A program made the translations under genes and the position numbers. From the NCBI RefSeq assembly GCF_016909185.1, contig NZ_JAFBFH010000024.1, positions 1 through 64,000 on the forward strand: 64,000 nucleotides of DNA, read 5' to 3'. Every line of letters starts with the position of its first letter. The stretch's first letter is position 1. Positions 17,489 to 26,291 of the stretch are shown in pieces. This stretch comes from Siminovitchia thermophila. GTDB lineage: Bacteria; Bacillota; Bacilli; Bacillales; Bacillaceae_C. The notes under the pieces are model-generated. The model did no database searches, was not told where the DNA came from, and saw nothing but the letters and a program-made list of their open reading frames with translations.

Positions 17489-17563
17489 TTACAGTAATGC
17501 AGAAAACAAGTATGGACAATATATGGAATTAGCTGCTTCAAAGTTTTCAGCACGTACAAACAT
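17489..17563 (-). CDS. Leader peptide of the bmrCD-type operon
   Basis: 24-codon frame starting ATG TTT GTA CGT and ending TTA CTG TAA, with an AAGGAGG site 8 bases before the ATG. It ends about 50 bases before the attenuator terminator. In B. subtilis the bmrCD genes are preceded by the leader frame bmrB and a ribosome-dependent attenuator. The present frame is shorter but in the same place, so induction by translation-inhibiting antibiotics is likely. Confidence 0.65.
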   Translation of the reverse strand: MFVRAENFEAANSIYCPYLFSALL

Positions 17564-17689
17564 TGTCCATTCCTCCTTCATAACGTTCTTTCCTGTTTAG
17601 AGCGCCCTTATTTTTCTGCAAAAATATGTAGTTCTTGAATAATATCACCGTTTTTAATATATTTCAACAGTTAAGTATATTTTTATTTC

Positions 17690-17963
17690 GGTTTTTGCCC
17701 CTCCCATTTCTTATATTGTCCTTCGCTCTAAAAATTCTTCCGGAAGAAGGCCTTTGTCTTTACTGTAAAAAGCTTGTTCCAAGATGTTGAAAAAGCCCGT
17801 CAACTAATTTCATAAACCCTCCTCTCAATACTGATATGTGCCGGCAGTCATTACGAGCGTTTCCATCATTCGACCAATAATCACCTTTGCGCCAAAAACA
17901 GCTGTTTCGAAAATCAGTCAGACTTCCTTTCAATACAGCTAAATTGCTCGCTTCTTCCTCCAT
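17690..17963 (-). pseudogene. Decayed small gene of unknown family
   Basis: Protein-like text is spread over three frames. It starts with ATG at 17963 (MEEEASNLAVLKGSLTD), continues in another frame with AKVIIGRMMETLVMTAGT, and ends with LEQAFYSKDKGLLPEEFLER. A short frame with a strong GGAGGG site (ATG near 17812, 17 codons) lies inside. The pieces read as one degraded protein of about 85 residues. The family is not recognised. Confidence 0.4.
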
Positions 17964-18115
17964 TACATATAGCTCCTATCCGGCATGCGAGTTTTACATA
18001 ACAAGTTCCCCGCCTATGAAAAAACATGTTATATTGTCCATATGTATTTCTACATTCTGATCGAGCGGCGTTTTTTCCGACTATTTTACATTTCTAACTC
18101 GAAAGGGTGATCTAA

Positions 18116-18601
18116 TTGCCATTTTATGTCCGGAAAATGCAAAAAAGCGATATACCGCAAGTCCGGCAAGTCGCCAAAACAAGCTGGAATCATACATACG
18201 AAGGAATCATACCATCAGAAATACAAGAAAGGTTCTTGGAGTTCGCATATAGTGATGCGATGCTGAATAAACGGTTGGCAAGATCCATGATGTTCGTTTC
18301 GGAAGTTGGCGAAAAAATAGTTGGTTTTGCCGGCTTTTCTCCTGTACAAGAAAATGGCCATGCGGAACTTACAGCAATATATATTGATCCTGCTCACCAA
18401 AGCAATGGGCTGGGAACAGCCTTGCTCAACGAAGGGCTTAAACACTTAAACGATGCGCAAAACATATTTGTAAACGTTGAAAAGGAGAACGATTCCGGAA
18501 TAGCATTTTACAAAGCAAAAGGATTTACGACTGTCACAGAATTCGCTGAGAAGTTTGACGGACATATTTTAAAGACAGTGAGAATGGTCTTGAAGCTGTA
18601 A
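18116..18601 (+). CDS. GNAT family N-acetyltransferase
   Basis: 161 residues with the GNAT fold. Motif A region: LTAIYIDPAHQSNGLGTALL (acetyl-CoA pyrophosphate loop QSNGLGT). Motif B region: NVEKENDSGIAFYKAKGF. The TTG start at 18116 follows AAAGGGTGA. It is monocistronic and ends before an 18-bp perfect inverted repeat. Substrate unknown; proteins of this layout acetylate amino groups of small molecules or peptides. Confidence 0.85.
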   Translation: MPFYVRKMQKSDIPQVRQVAKTSWNHTYEGIIPSEIQERFLEFAYSDAMLNKRLARSMMFVSEVGEKIVGFAGFSPVQENGHAELTAIYIDPAHQSNGLGTALLNEGLKHLNDAQNIFVNVEKENDSGIAFYKAKGFTTVTEFAEKFDGHILKTVRMVLKL

Positions 18602-18690
18602 GATAATGTATGAAAACACTCCGCTGGGCGCCACCTTATGAGTAATACGATTGGCAGATTGAGATGAAATTTCTACGTTGAATGTAAAAT

Positions 18691-18737
18691 AACAAACAGA
18701 ATCCATTTGGCCTTTTTCGAAATGGATTCTGTTTGTT
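18691..18737. terminator. Long hairpin between convergent genes
   Basis: 18-base perfect inverted repeat: AACAAACAGAATCCATTT (18691-18708) with its complement at 18720-18737. It separates the acetyltransferase and the ABC-F gene and probably terminates both. Confidence 0.8.
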
Positions 18738-18743
18738 GAATGA

Positions 18744-20309
18744 TTACTCTAATGTTCTTTTTTCTTTTACAAGCTTTTGGAATTCTTTTTCCAACTCTTC
18801 ATTCGGTTCAACGCTCAAACGACTAAGCACTTCTGATATTTTCGTTTCCAGTACGAGAAGCCGATCGGCCTTTGCATCTCGTGTTTTTTCACGTTTATCC
18901 GCTGCATATTGTCTATACGTTCCCTCAAACATGTCAAGCTTTCCATCGCGAATCACCATTATCCGAGTGGCGACCTTTTCAATCAGCCGGCGGTCATGAG
19001 AGACAAAAATGACGGTTCCCTCATATTCTTGTAACAGCGATTCTAACGCGCCGACGGCTTCGATATCGAGAAAGTTTGTCGGTTCATCCAATACCAATGT
19101 ATTGCTGGCGCTCACAAATATTTTGGCGAGCGCTGCCTTGACACGCTCTCCACCACTCAAAGCTGCAACCGGCTTATGAACATCCTCCCGAAAAAAATGC
19201 AATCTTGCCAATACGGTCCGAATAAATGTTTCATCCTGATTGGAAGTGGAACTAACGTTTTCCAATATCGAGTTATCAACATTCAATATATGTAAGTTCT
19301 GGCTGAAATAGCCGATCTTCACGGCTGGAGAAACAGTGATCCCCTTTTCTTGATGGATCAACTTTTTCACAAAAGTGGTTTTTCCACTGCCGTTGGGACC
19401 GATAATCGCGACCTTATCTCCACCGCGAATATGAAAGCTCGCTTTGTTCCAAAGAAGGCGGTCATCTATGGTACCTGTTACATTCTCTACCCGAATCATA
19501 ATCCGGTCTTTGAATGACTCTTCATTGGGCAAACCCATTTTAAGTGGAGGAAGCTCTCTCATTTTCTCGACTTTTTCAAGCTTTTCCAACCTCGTTGTAA
19601 TGGCCTTTGCCGTCTTTTGCAGCTTCTTTTGTTTTTTGGCAAAATATGGTTTCGCGCCCGTTATTTTCGCCTCTGATTTGCTGACCTTTTTTGGTGCTTT
19701 CGTTGCTTTTTCGGCTTTTCTTTCTTTGGCTTTCAACGCTTCTTCCAACTGCTTTTTCTTTTCTTCATATTTTTCATAAGCGAGCTTATGTTGACGATGC
19801 TCCCATTCTTTTTGCTTTTCATAATCAGAATAATGACCGGTATATTCTTTGATCTGCCCCTCATTGATTTCCCATATGGTCGTGCAAAGCGCATCCAAAA
19901 ATGCCCGGTCATGGGATACAATCACAAAAGCGCCCGGCCATTCAGCCAGTTTTTTTTCAACCCATTCGATATGCTCCGTATCAAGATTTGTTGTCGGTTC
20001 ATCAGCAAATAAGATGTTAGGTCCCTTGATTAGCGTTTCTTGAATATATTCCTGCGTCACTTCTCCCCCGCTTTTCGTAGTATCTGTTCGTTTTAGCTGC
20101 GGTAACAGTTCACTCGTCACATGCCGGATCACTGTCCCTTGATCCGGAACCAGTTTTCCCGACAACACGTTCAATAGAGTGGTCTTTCCGCTGCCATTTC
20201 GTCCAACGAGGCCAATCCGATCATTCTCCTGAATTTCCAGCCGCTTTATATCCAGCAATAAACGATCCTTGATATAATGCTTTACATTGAGTGCTTCTAA
20301 TAAAGCCAT
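18744..20309 (-). CDS. ABC-F ATPase, likely antibiotic ribosome-protection type
   Basis: 521 residues: two ABC domains joined by a basic, helical linker (about residues 165-260) and no membrane segments. First domain: GRNGSGKT, a shortened signature region SGGEVTQEYI and FADEPTTNLD. Second domain: GPNGSGKT, LSGGERVKAA and LVLDEPTNFLD. The long linker and C-terminal coiled tail place it near the Vga/Lsa/VmlR-type ARE proteins, which bind the ribosomal E site and displace antibiotics. The upstream leader contains an intrinsic terminator as in many such genes. Housekeeping ABC-F types (EttA, Uup, YdiF) are less likely given the length and leader. Drug range cannot be predicted. Confidence 0.82.
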   Translation of the reverse strand: MALLEALNVKHYIKDRLLLDIKRLEIQENDRIGLVGRNGSGKTTLLNVLSGKLVPDQGTVIRHVTSELLPQLKRTDTTKSGGEVTQEYIQETLIKGPNILFADEPTTNLDTEHIEWVEKKLAEWPGAFVIVSHDRAFLDALCTTIWEINEGQIKEYTGHYSDYEKQKEWEHRQHKLAYEKYEEKKKQLEEALKAKERKAEKATKAPKKVSKSEAKITGAKPYFAKKQKKLQKTAKAITTRLEKLEKVEKMRELPPLKMGLPNEESFKDRIMIRVENVTGTIDDRLLWNKASFHIRGGDKVAIIGPNGSGKTTFVKKLIHQEKGITVSPAVKIGYFSQNLHILNVDNSILENVSSTSNQDETFIRTVLARLHFFREDVHKPVAALSGGERVKAALAKIFVSASNTLVLDEPTNFLDIEAVGALESLLQEYEGTVIFVSHDRRLIEKVATRIMVIRDGKLDMFEGTYRQYAADKREKTRDAKADRLLVLETKISEVLSRLSVEPNEELEKEFQKLVKEKRTLE

Positions 20310-20341
20310 GTAACCATCCCCAATCTCTAAGATCAGGGGAC

Positions 20342-20377
20342 AAAAAACGCCCCCTATTCGAATTCAGAATAGGAGGC
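20342..20377 (-). terminator. Attenuator terminator in the ABC-F leader
   Basis: GCCTCCTATTC (20377-20367) pairs with GAATAGGGGGC (20359-20349), followed by GTTTTTT, only about 35 bases before the ABC-F start. Upstream, AATCCTATTT near 20540 and AATAGGATT near 20445 can pair with each other or compete with the terminator arm. A three-codon frame (ATG CTG AAC TAA, near 20553) follows a GGAAGGGTG block and could sense stalled ribosomes. Confidence 0.7.
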
Positions 20378-20589
20378 ATAAAGTATAGGCGGACAACAAA
20401 AAAAGACATGAATCCCTTGTTGGGCCCAACTAAGAAAAACCAATCCTATTCTGAAAACGCTGTTAAAGGCAACATAAATAAACGAGATATACATCTGTTT
20501 AAAAATCGCCTTCCATTAAAGGTTTTCGTAAATAGGATTAGTTCAGCATTCAGTTGGTTCACCCTTCCGATCATTTAATATACTTTCAC

Positions 20590-20616
20590 TTTATAGCGGA
20601 TTTCCACCATTGTCAA
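20590..20616 (-). promoter_or_regulatory. Candidate ABC-F promoter
   Basis: TTGACA (20616-20611) and TATAAA (20595-20590) with a short 15-base spacer. It lies upstream of the leader with the attenuator. Confidence 0.45.
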
Positions 20617-20640
20617 ATGGTTTTCACACTGTTTGGTCTT

Positions 20641-21654
20641 TCATCTTAATTTCACACTATAAAACCTCATGCTTTTCGGGACTTCTTTTATCTCAAAAAC
20701 CCCTTTGTAAATAAGCGTTCTGAGCCTGTATTCCAAAAAAGCATCTCCTATGCTCTGATCCAAATTCCCCAGCACTTCACCGATCACTCTCGTTGATAAT
20801 ATAGAGTCATAATGATCGTGATCAGCTTGCAGTTTTTGGGCACACTCTATTATAAAGGCATCAAAATAATGTTCGCTTACAGATTTTATTTGCCCCTTTT
20901 CCCAAATTCGCAATACTTCTTTTGTATCTGCAAGGGCCATCCATTCCCCTTCATACCTTTTTCTTTTTTCCGCATTCAGCGCATTTGACCGCATCTTGTG
21001 ATCAATGGCTTTCAGTTTTTCCGGTTCAATTTCTCCCGTGTGCAGACGAAAACTTTGATATTCCTCTGTATCATATAGCTCCTTATAGGCTAGCGTTGAA
21101 TGGATGAGAAAAACGGGATTTGCTTTTTCCTTCAATAAGTACAGGATGTACCGCATGCCCGTTTGTTCATCCGCATTTTCAGCCGTCCACAATACAATGG
21201 GGAGACGATCCGGGATAACTTTGATTTCTTCGAGAGCTTTTAGAAATTTTTGCTTATACTCTTCTTCCATATAATCCATCTCTATATGGATATGGTTCTT
21301 CAGCCACTCATAACGGTGTTGACGGCCGACGTCACGATGAAGCTGCCATATCGGCCCCACAGCAAAGAAATCAGGAAAGCCGATCACTTTGTTTTTGTGG
21401 TCTAAGCCTACTCGTAGCGAACCTGCGGCAGCTTCTCCACATGCAATATGGACAGCTTCATATTCCCGCTCCAAGTACGAATCATTTTGACATCCGTCCA
21501 CAATCTCATCGTACAAGGAGTAAAGCTCTTTGATCATTTCATCTTGAATTTCCGGAGATTCCTTCATCAGGTCCAACCGGTACATGATGTTTACCAATAT
21601 GTTCTTTGCCTCACTCCCAGGTAATTGATCAATGATTCGAGATAAGTCTTTCAT
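20641..21654 (-). CDS. DUF1835/DUF3658 domain protein
   Basis: About 337 residues. VHIACGEAAAGSLR followed by FFAVGPIWQLHRDVGRQHRY is the DUF1835 pattern. The C-terminal part (SVSEHYFDAFIIECAQKL) fits DUF3658. Function unknown; these proteins are common in Bacillus. The ATG at 21654 is chosen because the AAGGAG block lies just upstream (about 12 bases) and the family-like sequence begins after it. It follows the HXXEE membrane protein by about 43 bases on the same strand, so the two may be co-transcribed. Confidence 0.75.
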   Translation of the reverse strand: MKDLSRIIDQLPGSEAKNILVNIMYRLDLMKESPEIQDEMIKELYSLYDEIVDGCQNDSYLEREYEAVHIACGEAAAGSLRVGLDHKNKVIGFPDFFAVGPIWQLHRDVGRQHRYEWLKNHIHIEMDYMEEEYKQKFLKALEEIKVIPDRLPIVLWTAENADEQTGMRYILYLLKEKANPVFLIHSTLAYKELYDTEEYQSFRLHTGEIEPEKLKAIDHKMRSNALNAEKRKRYEGEWMALADTKEVLRIWEKGQIKSVSEHYFDAFIIECAQKLQADHDHYDSILSTRVIGEVLGNLDQSIGDAFLEYRLRTLIYKGVFEIKEVPKSMRFYSVKLR

Positions 21655-21697
21655 AGTAAGCTGATTCTCCTTTCTCGTCTTCATAAAGAGATGGAAT

Positions 21698-22240
21698 TCA
21701 CTTAGTCGCTGGAATGAGCCGTTTTCCCACTTTGTGCCCAATAAGAACAATTGGCATTAATGTCAATCCGATTGGAAAACTGATCAAAATATCCGTAAAT
21801 GAAATGACATTTTCATGAAGTAATCGATAAAATAAATAAACGGAATAGGGTAAAGTGATGCCGACAGCCGTAACAACACCCGGGACAAGCATTTTTACAT
21901 ATAACGCCTGCCCAACATGCATGAATACATGGAGCAACAGCACCGTATTGAAACCCAAGAAAAATAAATACTGTCCTTTTTCAGCCGCCATGAAGGTAAA
22001 GGGAACAAACACAATAAACTCAATACATACGGCAACCGCAAACTGCGATGAAGTGATTTGTGAAAACGACTGAACATCTTTACGGAACTTTTCAGGAATC
22101 TTAAGCTCAATCTGATCGTAATATTTTCGCATCCAAGGTTCGATCCGGATGATTTCTTCGAAATCATGAAGCATGAAAGCAACAAGAAATAGCCAAATCA
22201 ATGAGTGTATACTGATTGCGGAATCAAGCAAGGAAATCAA
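21698..22240 (-). CDS. HXXEE domain membrane protein
   Basis: About 180 residues with roughly five hydrophobic segments. The motif HDFEE in FMLHDFEEIIRIEPW near the N-terminus is the histidine/glutamate signature of the HXXEE family (function unknown, perhaps metal-binding). The TTG start at 22240 sits 8 bases after AAAGGAGG. Longer starts further upstream lack a ribosome site. It precedes the DUF1835 gene. Confidence 0.75.
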   Translation of the reverse strand: MISLLDSAISIHSLIWLFLVAFMLHDFEEIIRIEPWMRKYYDQIELKIPEKFRKDVQSFSQITSSQFAVAVCIEFIVFVPFTFMAAEKGQYLFFLGFNTVLLLHVFMHVGQALYVKMLVPGVVTAVGITLPYSVYLFYRLLHENVISFTDILISFPIGLTLMPIVLIGHKVGKRLIPATK

Positions 22241-22347
22241 TTTACCTGCCTCCTTTCCGGCCAATTTCCCCACCAAACAGACAATCTCTTACTCTACTAG
22301 GTGCTGGAGATTTTTAACTTCATATGTGATTGTGAATATCAATCTTT

Positions 22348-22506
22348 TTTATCCCGCATGTAAGGTGCCATATCCACCACTTCAAGACCTGAGTTGATCC
22401 AAAAAAGGTCTAAGTGGGAGATAACGGCAGCTAAATGCCCGATTCGTTCAATTAACAGTCAGTAAGAGATGGAAGAAAACGCCTACTGAATGAAGTTTCA
22501 CTTTAT
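22348..22506 (+). repeat. TTTAT-bounded dyad repeat, copy C1
   Basis: Full unit of about 159 bp with both dyads. It shares its right TTTAT with the next copy, making a head-to-tail pair. Confidence 0.92.
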
Positions 22507-22649
22507 CCCTCATGTAAGGTGCCGTAAGACTCCCACTTCAAAATCTTGGGTGAATACAAAAGGTGCATGTGGGAGTAAACGGCACCTAAATGCCCGATTG
22601 GTTCAACTAACATTCAGTAGGAGCCCTACTGAATGAAGTTTCACTTTAT
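22502..22649 (+). repeat. TTTAT-bounded dyad repeat, copy C2 (short loop)
   Basis: 148-bp unit starting TTTATCCCTCATGTAAGG. The second dyad has lost most of its loop: CAGTAGGAGCCCTACTG instead of the usual arms with about 14 extra bases. It abuts the 3' end of a PAP2-type pseudogene, whose reading frame runs into it. Confidence 0.92.
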
Positions 22650-23140
22650 GCTTGTCCCATGGGTTCCAACGATACATGACAAAGAAGCAAATACCGCCAA
22701 TGATCAGTCCCGTCGCTACGTCCGACGGATCATGATGTCCCACCTAAACTCGGGAAACAGCCCCTAATAACGCCATGCTCAACGTGAGCCCTCTCCATTC
22801 GGGAGCAACAATCCATCATAATGCGGCAAACACAAATAATCCCTTGGTCACTCGGGGGACGACGGAGGGGCGGATTTTTCAAACAGTATATGTACGTCCT
22901 CCGCTATAAAAGGTCTTTCTCGGTTCGCCGTATATTTTAAAATCCGGCTAATCAATAAGGCTGCAACAAGCGCTATGATGCCGTAACCCCCGTACAAGCG
23001 CTGCTTTTTAAAAACGGCAATTAGAACGACTGTAAGGATAAAAGCGTATATTCCCCACTTTGAACTTACAATCATCATGTCATCAACCAATTGGAGGTTT
23101 CCCGCAAAATCATGATGACATGAAAAAAATCGCGGTCCAT
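22650..23140 (-). pseudogene. PAP2/BcrC-like undecaprenyl-diphosphatase, decayed
   Basis: Broken PAP2-superfamily phosphatase. The likely start is ATG at 23140 after AAGGAGAAAG. Pieces in order: MDRDFFH (frameshift at a T7 run), VDDMMIVSSKWGIYAF, KYTANRERPF (KxxxxxxRP motif), PSD (PSGH region, frameshift near 22865), then LTLSMALLGAVSRV and VGHHDPSDVATGLIIGG (SRxxxxxHxxxD motif) interrupted by two stops. The gene runs into repeat C2. The intact enzyme would recycle undecaprenyl diphosphate and affect bacitracin tolerance. Confidence 0.8.
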
Positions 23141-23214
23141 TTCTTTCTCCTTTTTCTATTTCATCATTCAATCATATGATGAATGTCTGTCCGTGACAAT
23201 GAAAAATTTGCTTT

Positions 23215-24051
23215 TCAATCACCCCATTTGTCTTGTAATAACTCTATTTCTTTTTCATGTGACATCTCCTCTTTAGGGGTTTCCAAAATAAAGGGGATGT
23301 CCGCCAACTGCGGAGTCTTTACGATTTGGGCAAATTGATTCTCTTTTATGAAACCAGTCCCAAATATAGAAGCGTGACGGTCTTTTCCTTCACGAGTGGC
23401 ATACTTGGAATTATTAAAATGAATGACTTGCAACTCGTCGAAATAACCAAGCTCCTGCCCTTTTTCCAAGACGTCATCCCAATTTTCTCCATCCCACAAT
23501 CCACTGGAAAACGCATGGCATGTATCAAAACAAAACCCGATTTTTTCCGGATACTCACATAATTTTCGGACTTGGACGTGCTCTTCTATCGTAGTTCCCA
23601 TCGTTCCAGGCAAGCCCGCGTTGTTTTCCAGCAGGATTTTGGCAGTTCCATCCCACCGGCTCAGAATATCATTCAGCACTTCAATCATAAGTTGATAGCT
23701 TTCAAGCAAGGTCAGATGAGGAACCGGTTTGCCAAAATGAACGACAACTCCAATTGAACCGCAAGCCTCTGAAATTTCCAGGTCATTTAATAATGAATCC
23801 GTTACTTGCTCACGTTTATTTTCATTGTTCGGAGTTAAGCTGGTGGGATAAGGAGAGTGGCTGACGGATAATAGGCCATTTTCCTTGCAAAAGTTGTTAC
23901 ATAATGCCGCATCTTCCTTGGGATAGTCTTTTACAGATAAACTTCGGGGGTTTTTCGGAAAGTATTGAAAAGCGCCGGCATTCATTGCGTACGCTCGTTT
24001 TGCAGCTCCTAGGTAGCCGTCTCGTATAGACAGATGGCAGCCAAATTTCAT
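23215..24051 (-). CDS. nfo: Endonuclease IV-type AP endonuclease
   Basis: 278-residue TIM-barrel protein of AP endonuclease family 2, slightly shorter than the usual 280-300. It cleaves DNA 5' of abasic sites using a trinuclear zinc centre. Motifs: FGCHLSI at the N-terminus, LLENNAGLPGTMGTT (metal-binding Glu), GFCFDTCHAFSSG (Asp and His), VIHFNNSK and RHASIFGTGFI, and ILETPKE at the C-terminus. The ATG at 24051 follows AAGGAG by 7 bases. It is a single gene between the PAP2 pseudogene and a repeat pair. Confidence 0.88.
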   Translation of the reverse strand: MKFGCHLSIRDGYLGAAKRAYAMNAGAFQYFPKNPRSLSVKDYPKEDAALCNNFCKENGLLSVSHSPYPTSLTPNNENKREQVTDSLLNDLEISEACGSIGVVVHFGKPVPHLTLLESYQLMIEVLNDILSRWDGTAKILLENNAGLPGTMGTTIEEHVQVRKLCEYPEKIGFCFDTCHAFSSGLWDGENWDDVLEKGQELGYFDELQVIHFNNSKYATREGKDRHASIFGTGFIKENQFAQIVKTPQLADIPFILETPKEEMSHEKEIELLQDKWGD

Positions 24052-24175
24052 ATAGATTCTCCTTATCGTTCATGCTGACAACTTTTAAAATGTTCCACTG
24101 GACATTAATGGATTTGTCCCGGTTGATCGCTACTCCTGTAATGGTTTTATTCAAAATCAATTGCTCCAGTAAGAT

Positions 24176-24335
24176 TTTATCCCGCATGTAAGGTGCCGTA
24201 AGACTCCCACTTCAAAATCTTGAGTGAATACAAGAGGTCTAAGTGGGAGAAAACGGCACCTAAATGCCCGATTGGTTCAACTAACATTCAGGAGGAGATG
24301 GAAGAAAACTCCTACTGAATGAAGTTTCACTTTAT
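24176..24335 (+). repeat. TTTAT-bounded dyad repeat, copy D1
   Basis: 160-bp unit, first of a head-to-tail pair sharing the TTTAT at 24331-24335. It lies upstream of nfo. Reading leftward, its CATGCGGG segment provides an ATG for a 40-50 codon frame that is probably a truncated gene fragment. Confidence 0.92.
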
Positions 24336-24490
24336 CCCGCATGTAAGGTGCCGTAAGACTCCCACTTCAAAATCTTGTGTGAATACAAAAGGTTCAAGTG
24401 GGAGAAAACGGCACCTAAATGCCCGATTGGTTCAACTAACATTCAGGAGGAGATGGAAGAAAACGCCTACTGAATGAAGTTTCACTTTAT
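24331..24490 (+). repeat. TTTAT-bounded dyad repeat, copy D2
   Basis: 160-bp unit, nearly identical to D1. Its right TTTAT is at 24486-24490. Confidence 0.92.
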
Positions 24491-25422
24491 ACGTTTCCAT
24501 CTCTGGAAATTCGGGCATTGTTCTTCCTCCGTTGTTTGAGAACTGATATGTTCAGTATTCCTCAATATGAGAAAATGATGAAATCAATATAGGGGTATGA
24601 TATAGAGATGGTCTGAAATGATATGATGGAATAGAGTGCCACGACAGAAATGACTTGGACGGGCTACAGATTGACGAGAATTTAATTCACGCCCCCATAT
24701 TGAGTGCGACGGAAATGGAGTTCAGCGAGAGCCGATGCCACGCACTCATAAAAGGTAGTGGACAATGCTTTTTTTAAAAAAACATGTGTGCAATATGGCG
24801 TGAAATAGTTCCGTAGCTGAAATGAACCCTGGGAGAAAAGGCGGCCCATTTTTCAATTTGGAAAGGGGCCATGAGGCTGACCGAAATTGACAGCAGTCAT
24901 AAAGAGGTTATCAAATGAGGGGCTGATTCGTTATGATTTGCTACTTGAATGTAGCGGCACGATTCTCAAATAGATCCCCCAAAAGGCCTTATATCCTTTA
25001 TTGGATGGCTCCCTTTTCTTGATGGCAAAAGATCGTCTCAAACGGCAACAGTCCGGAGAAACTTTTCAACTTCTTTTTTTAAACCAACAGCCAATTTGAT
25101 TTGCTTTTCAGGTCTGTTTTTCTTTCAATCGGAATGATCTCGATTGCGAACATTCATTTGCGCAAAGGAAGAATATAACTGATAGCCAAAACAAAACAAA
25201 TTTCATTTCGGTACGATTGATGCAAAATATAATGCTCATTTTTTTATTGGCAACTCAAAACAGACTATCACCTTTTAACACCGCTAATGTTGAAGAAAAA
25301 TTGTTATTTTTACTCTCGCTTTTGGATTTAAGAAATAACAACACGACTGACGATATCAACCACCATAATGTCAAGGTTTTCACCCTTCATTTTTTAAAAG
25401 AGAAACATCATTAGCTTTAAAA
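24491..25422. other. Long intergenic region without a convincing gene
   Basis: About 930 bases. Frames are short or lack ribosome sites. A 65-codon frame at 25217-25414 (+) has no ribosome site and low-complexity content. No RNA motif or mobile element was recognised. Confidence 0.5.
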
Positions 25423-25680
25423 TCACTTTTGGGATACAGACATATATTTTGTAAAATAAGCACCTAAAATCAATAAAATCATAGTGATAGACCAACTAAA
25501 TAATCCCATAAAATCAAGCCAATAAGCCAATACGTTTGTTATAGCGATTAGATAAAAACAAATTGAGGTTAAAGCGCTTTTTATCCCTGTTACTCCAGCT
25601 TTTTTTCTCTTTTTTATCACAATACATATGGAAAATATGAGGGCGCTTAGCAGAATTATAGTTAAAATAATCGGTATCAA
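25423..25680 (-). CDS. Small membrane protein
   Basis: About 85 residues with three hydrophobic segments (LTIILLSALIFSICIVI, the middle ICFYLIAITNVLAYWL and MILLILGAYFT) separated by a basic loop KKRKKAG. The TTG at 25680 is preferred because TGAGGTG lies 8 bases upstream. No family recognised. The gene stands alone. Confidence 0.5.
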   Translation of the reverse strand: MIPIILTIILLSALIFSICIVIKKRKKAGVTGIKSALTSICFYLIAITNVLAYWLDFMGLFSWSITMILLILGAYFTKYMSVSQK

Positions 25681-25722
25681 TTTATTTGTCACCTCACATA
25701 CTATCTTTTCTACGATCTGCAA

Positions 25723-26290
25723 CTCAAATAGTTTCGTTTTTCAATGTAATGTTTTTTTATACGGTCGTCATAGTACATTGCTTTGATACTTTATGACATT
25801 ACCTGGTTTCATCGCTATTTTTTTCCTTGTGTAATACCAAACTTTGAAATTTTTCTCTGATTTCATTCTTCAAAATCACTATTGGACTCTGCTACTAAAT
25901 CTGAGAGAGCATCAATGCGAACTGAGATGTAAAACGATAAAGCTCTCTACCTCATACTGATGCACTTATTTGAAATAATTTGGTATATATACAGAGTTTT
26001 ATATAAACTAAAATAATGAGCAGTATTTCCGTTAGGGACAGGGTTGAGCATCTTCCAAATCAACAAACCGGGCTTCAATAGCCAAACAATTGAATTTGTA
26101 AAAAATAAAAAGCCTTTGGAGCTTTGAAATAATTATTGATCATTTGGAATAAGTCCGATCATTCACAAAAATTTTGATACAATTAAGTTAGAGAGAATGG
26201 CGACAGCTCCAGCAATTGAGCCATTTAATGGAGAAAAAACATCAAAAATGGAGTACTTATAATATACTGTCCTAAAGAAGGAGAAATCAT
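25723..26290. other. Intergenic region, nothing recognised
   Basis: AT-rich, with no supported open frame. It may contain the promoter of the decayed acetyltransferase that follows. Confidence 0.45.
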
Positions 26291-26291
26291 A

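Noticed and set aside
25217-25414. 65-codon plus-strand frame
   Set aside because: No ribosome site and low-complexity content; no family resemblance.
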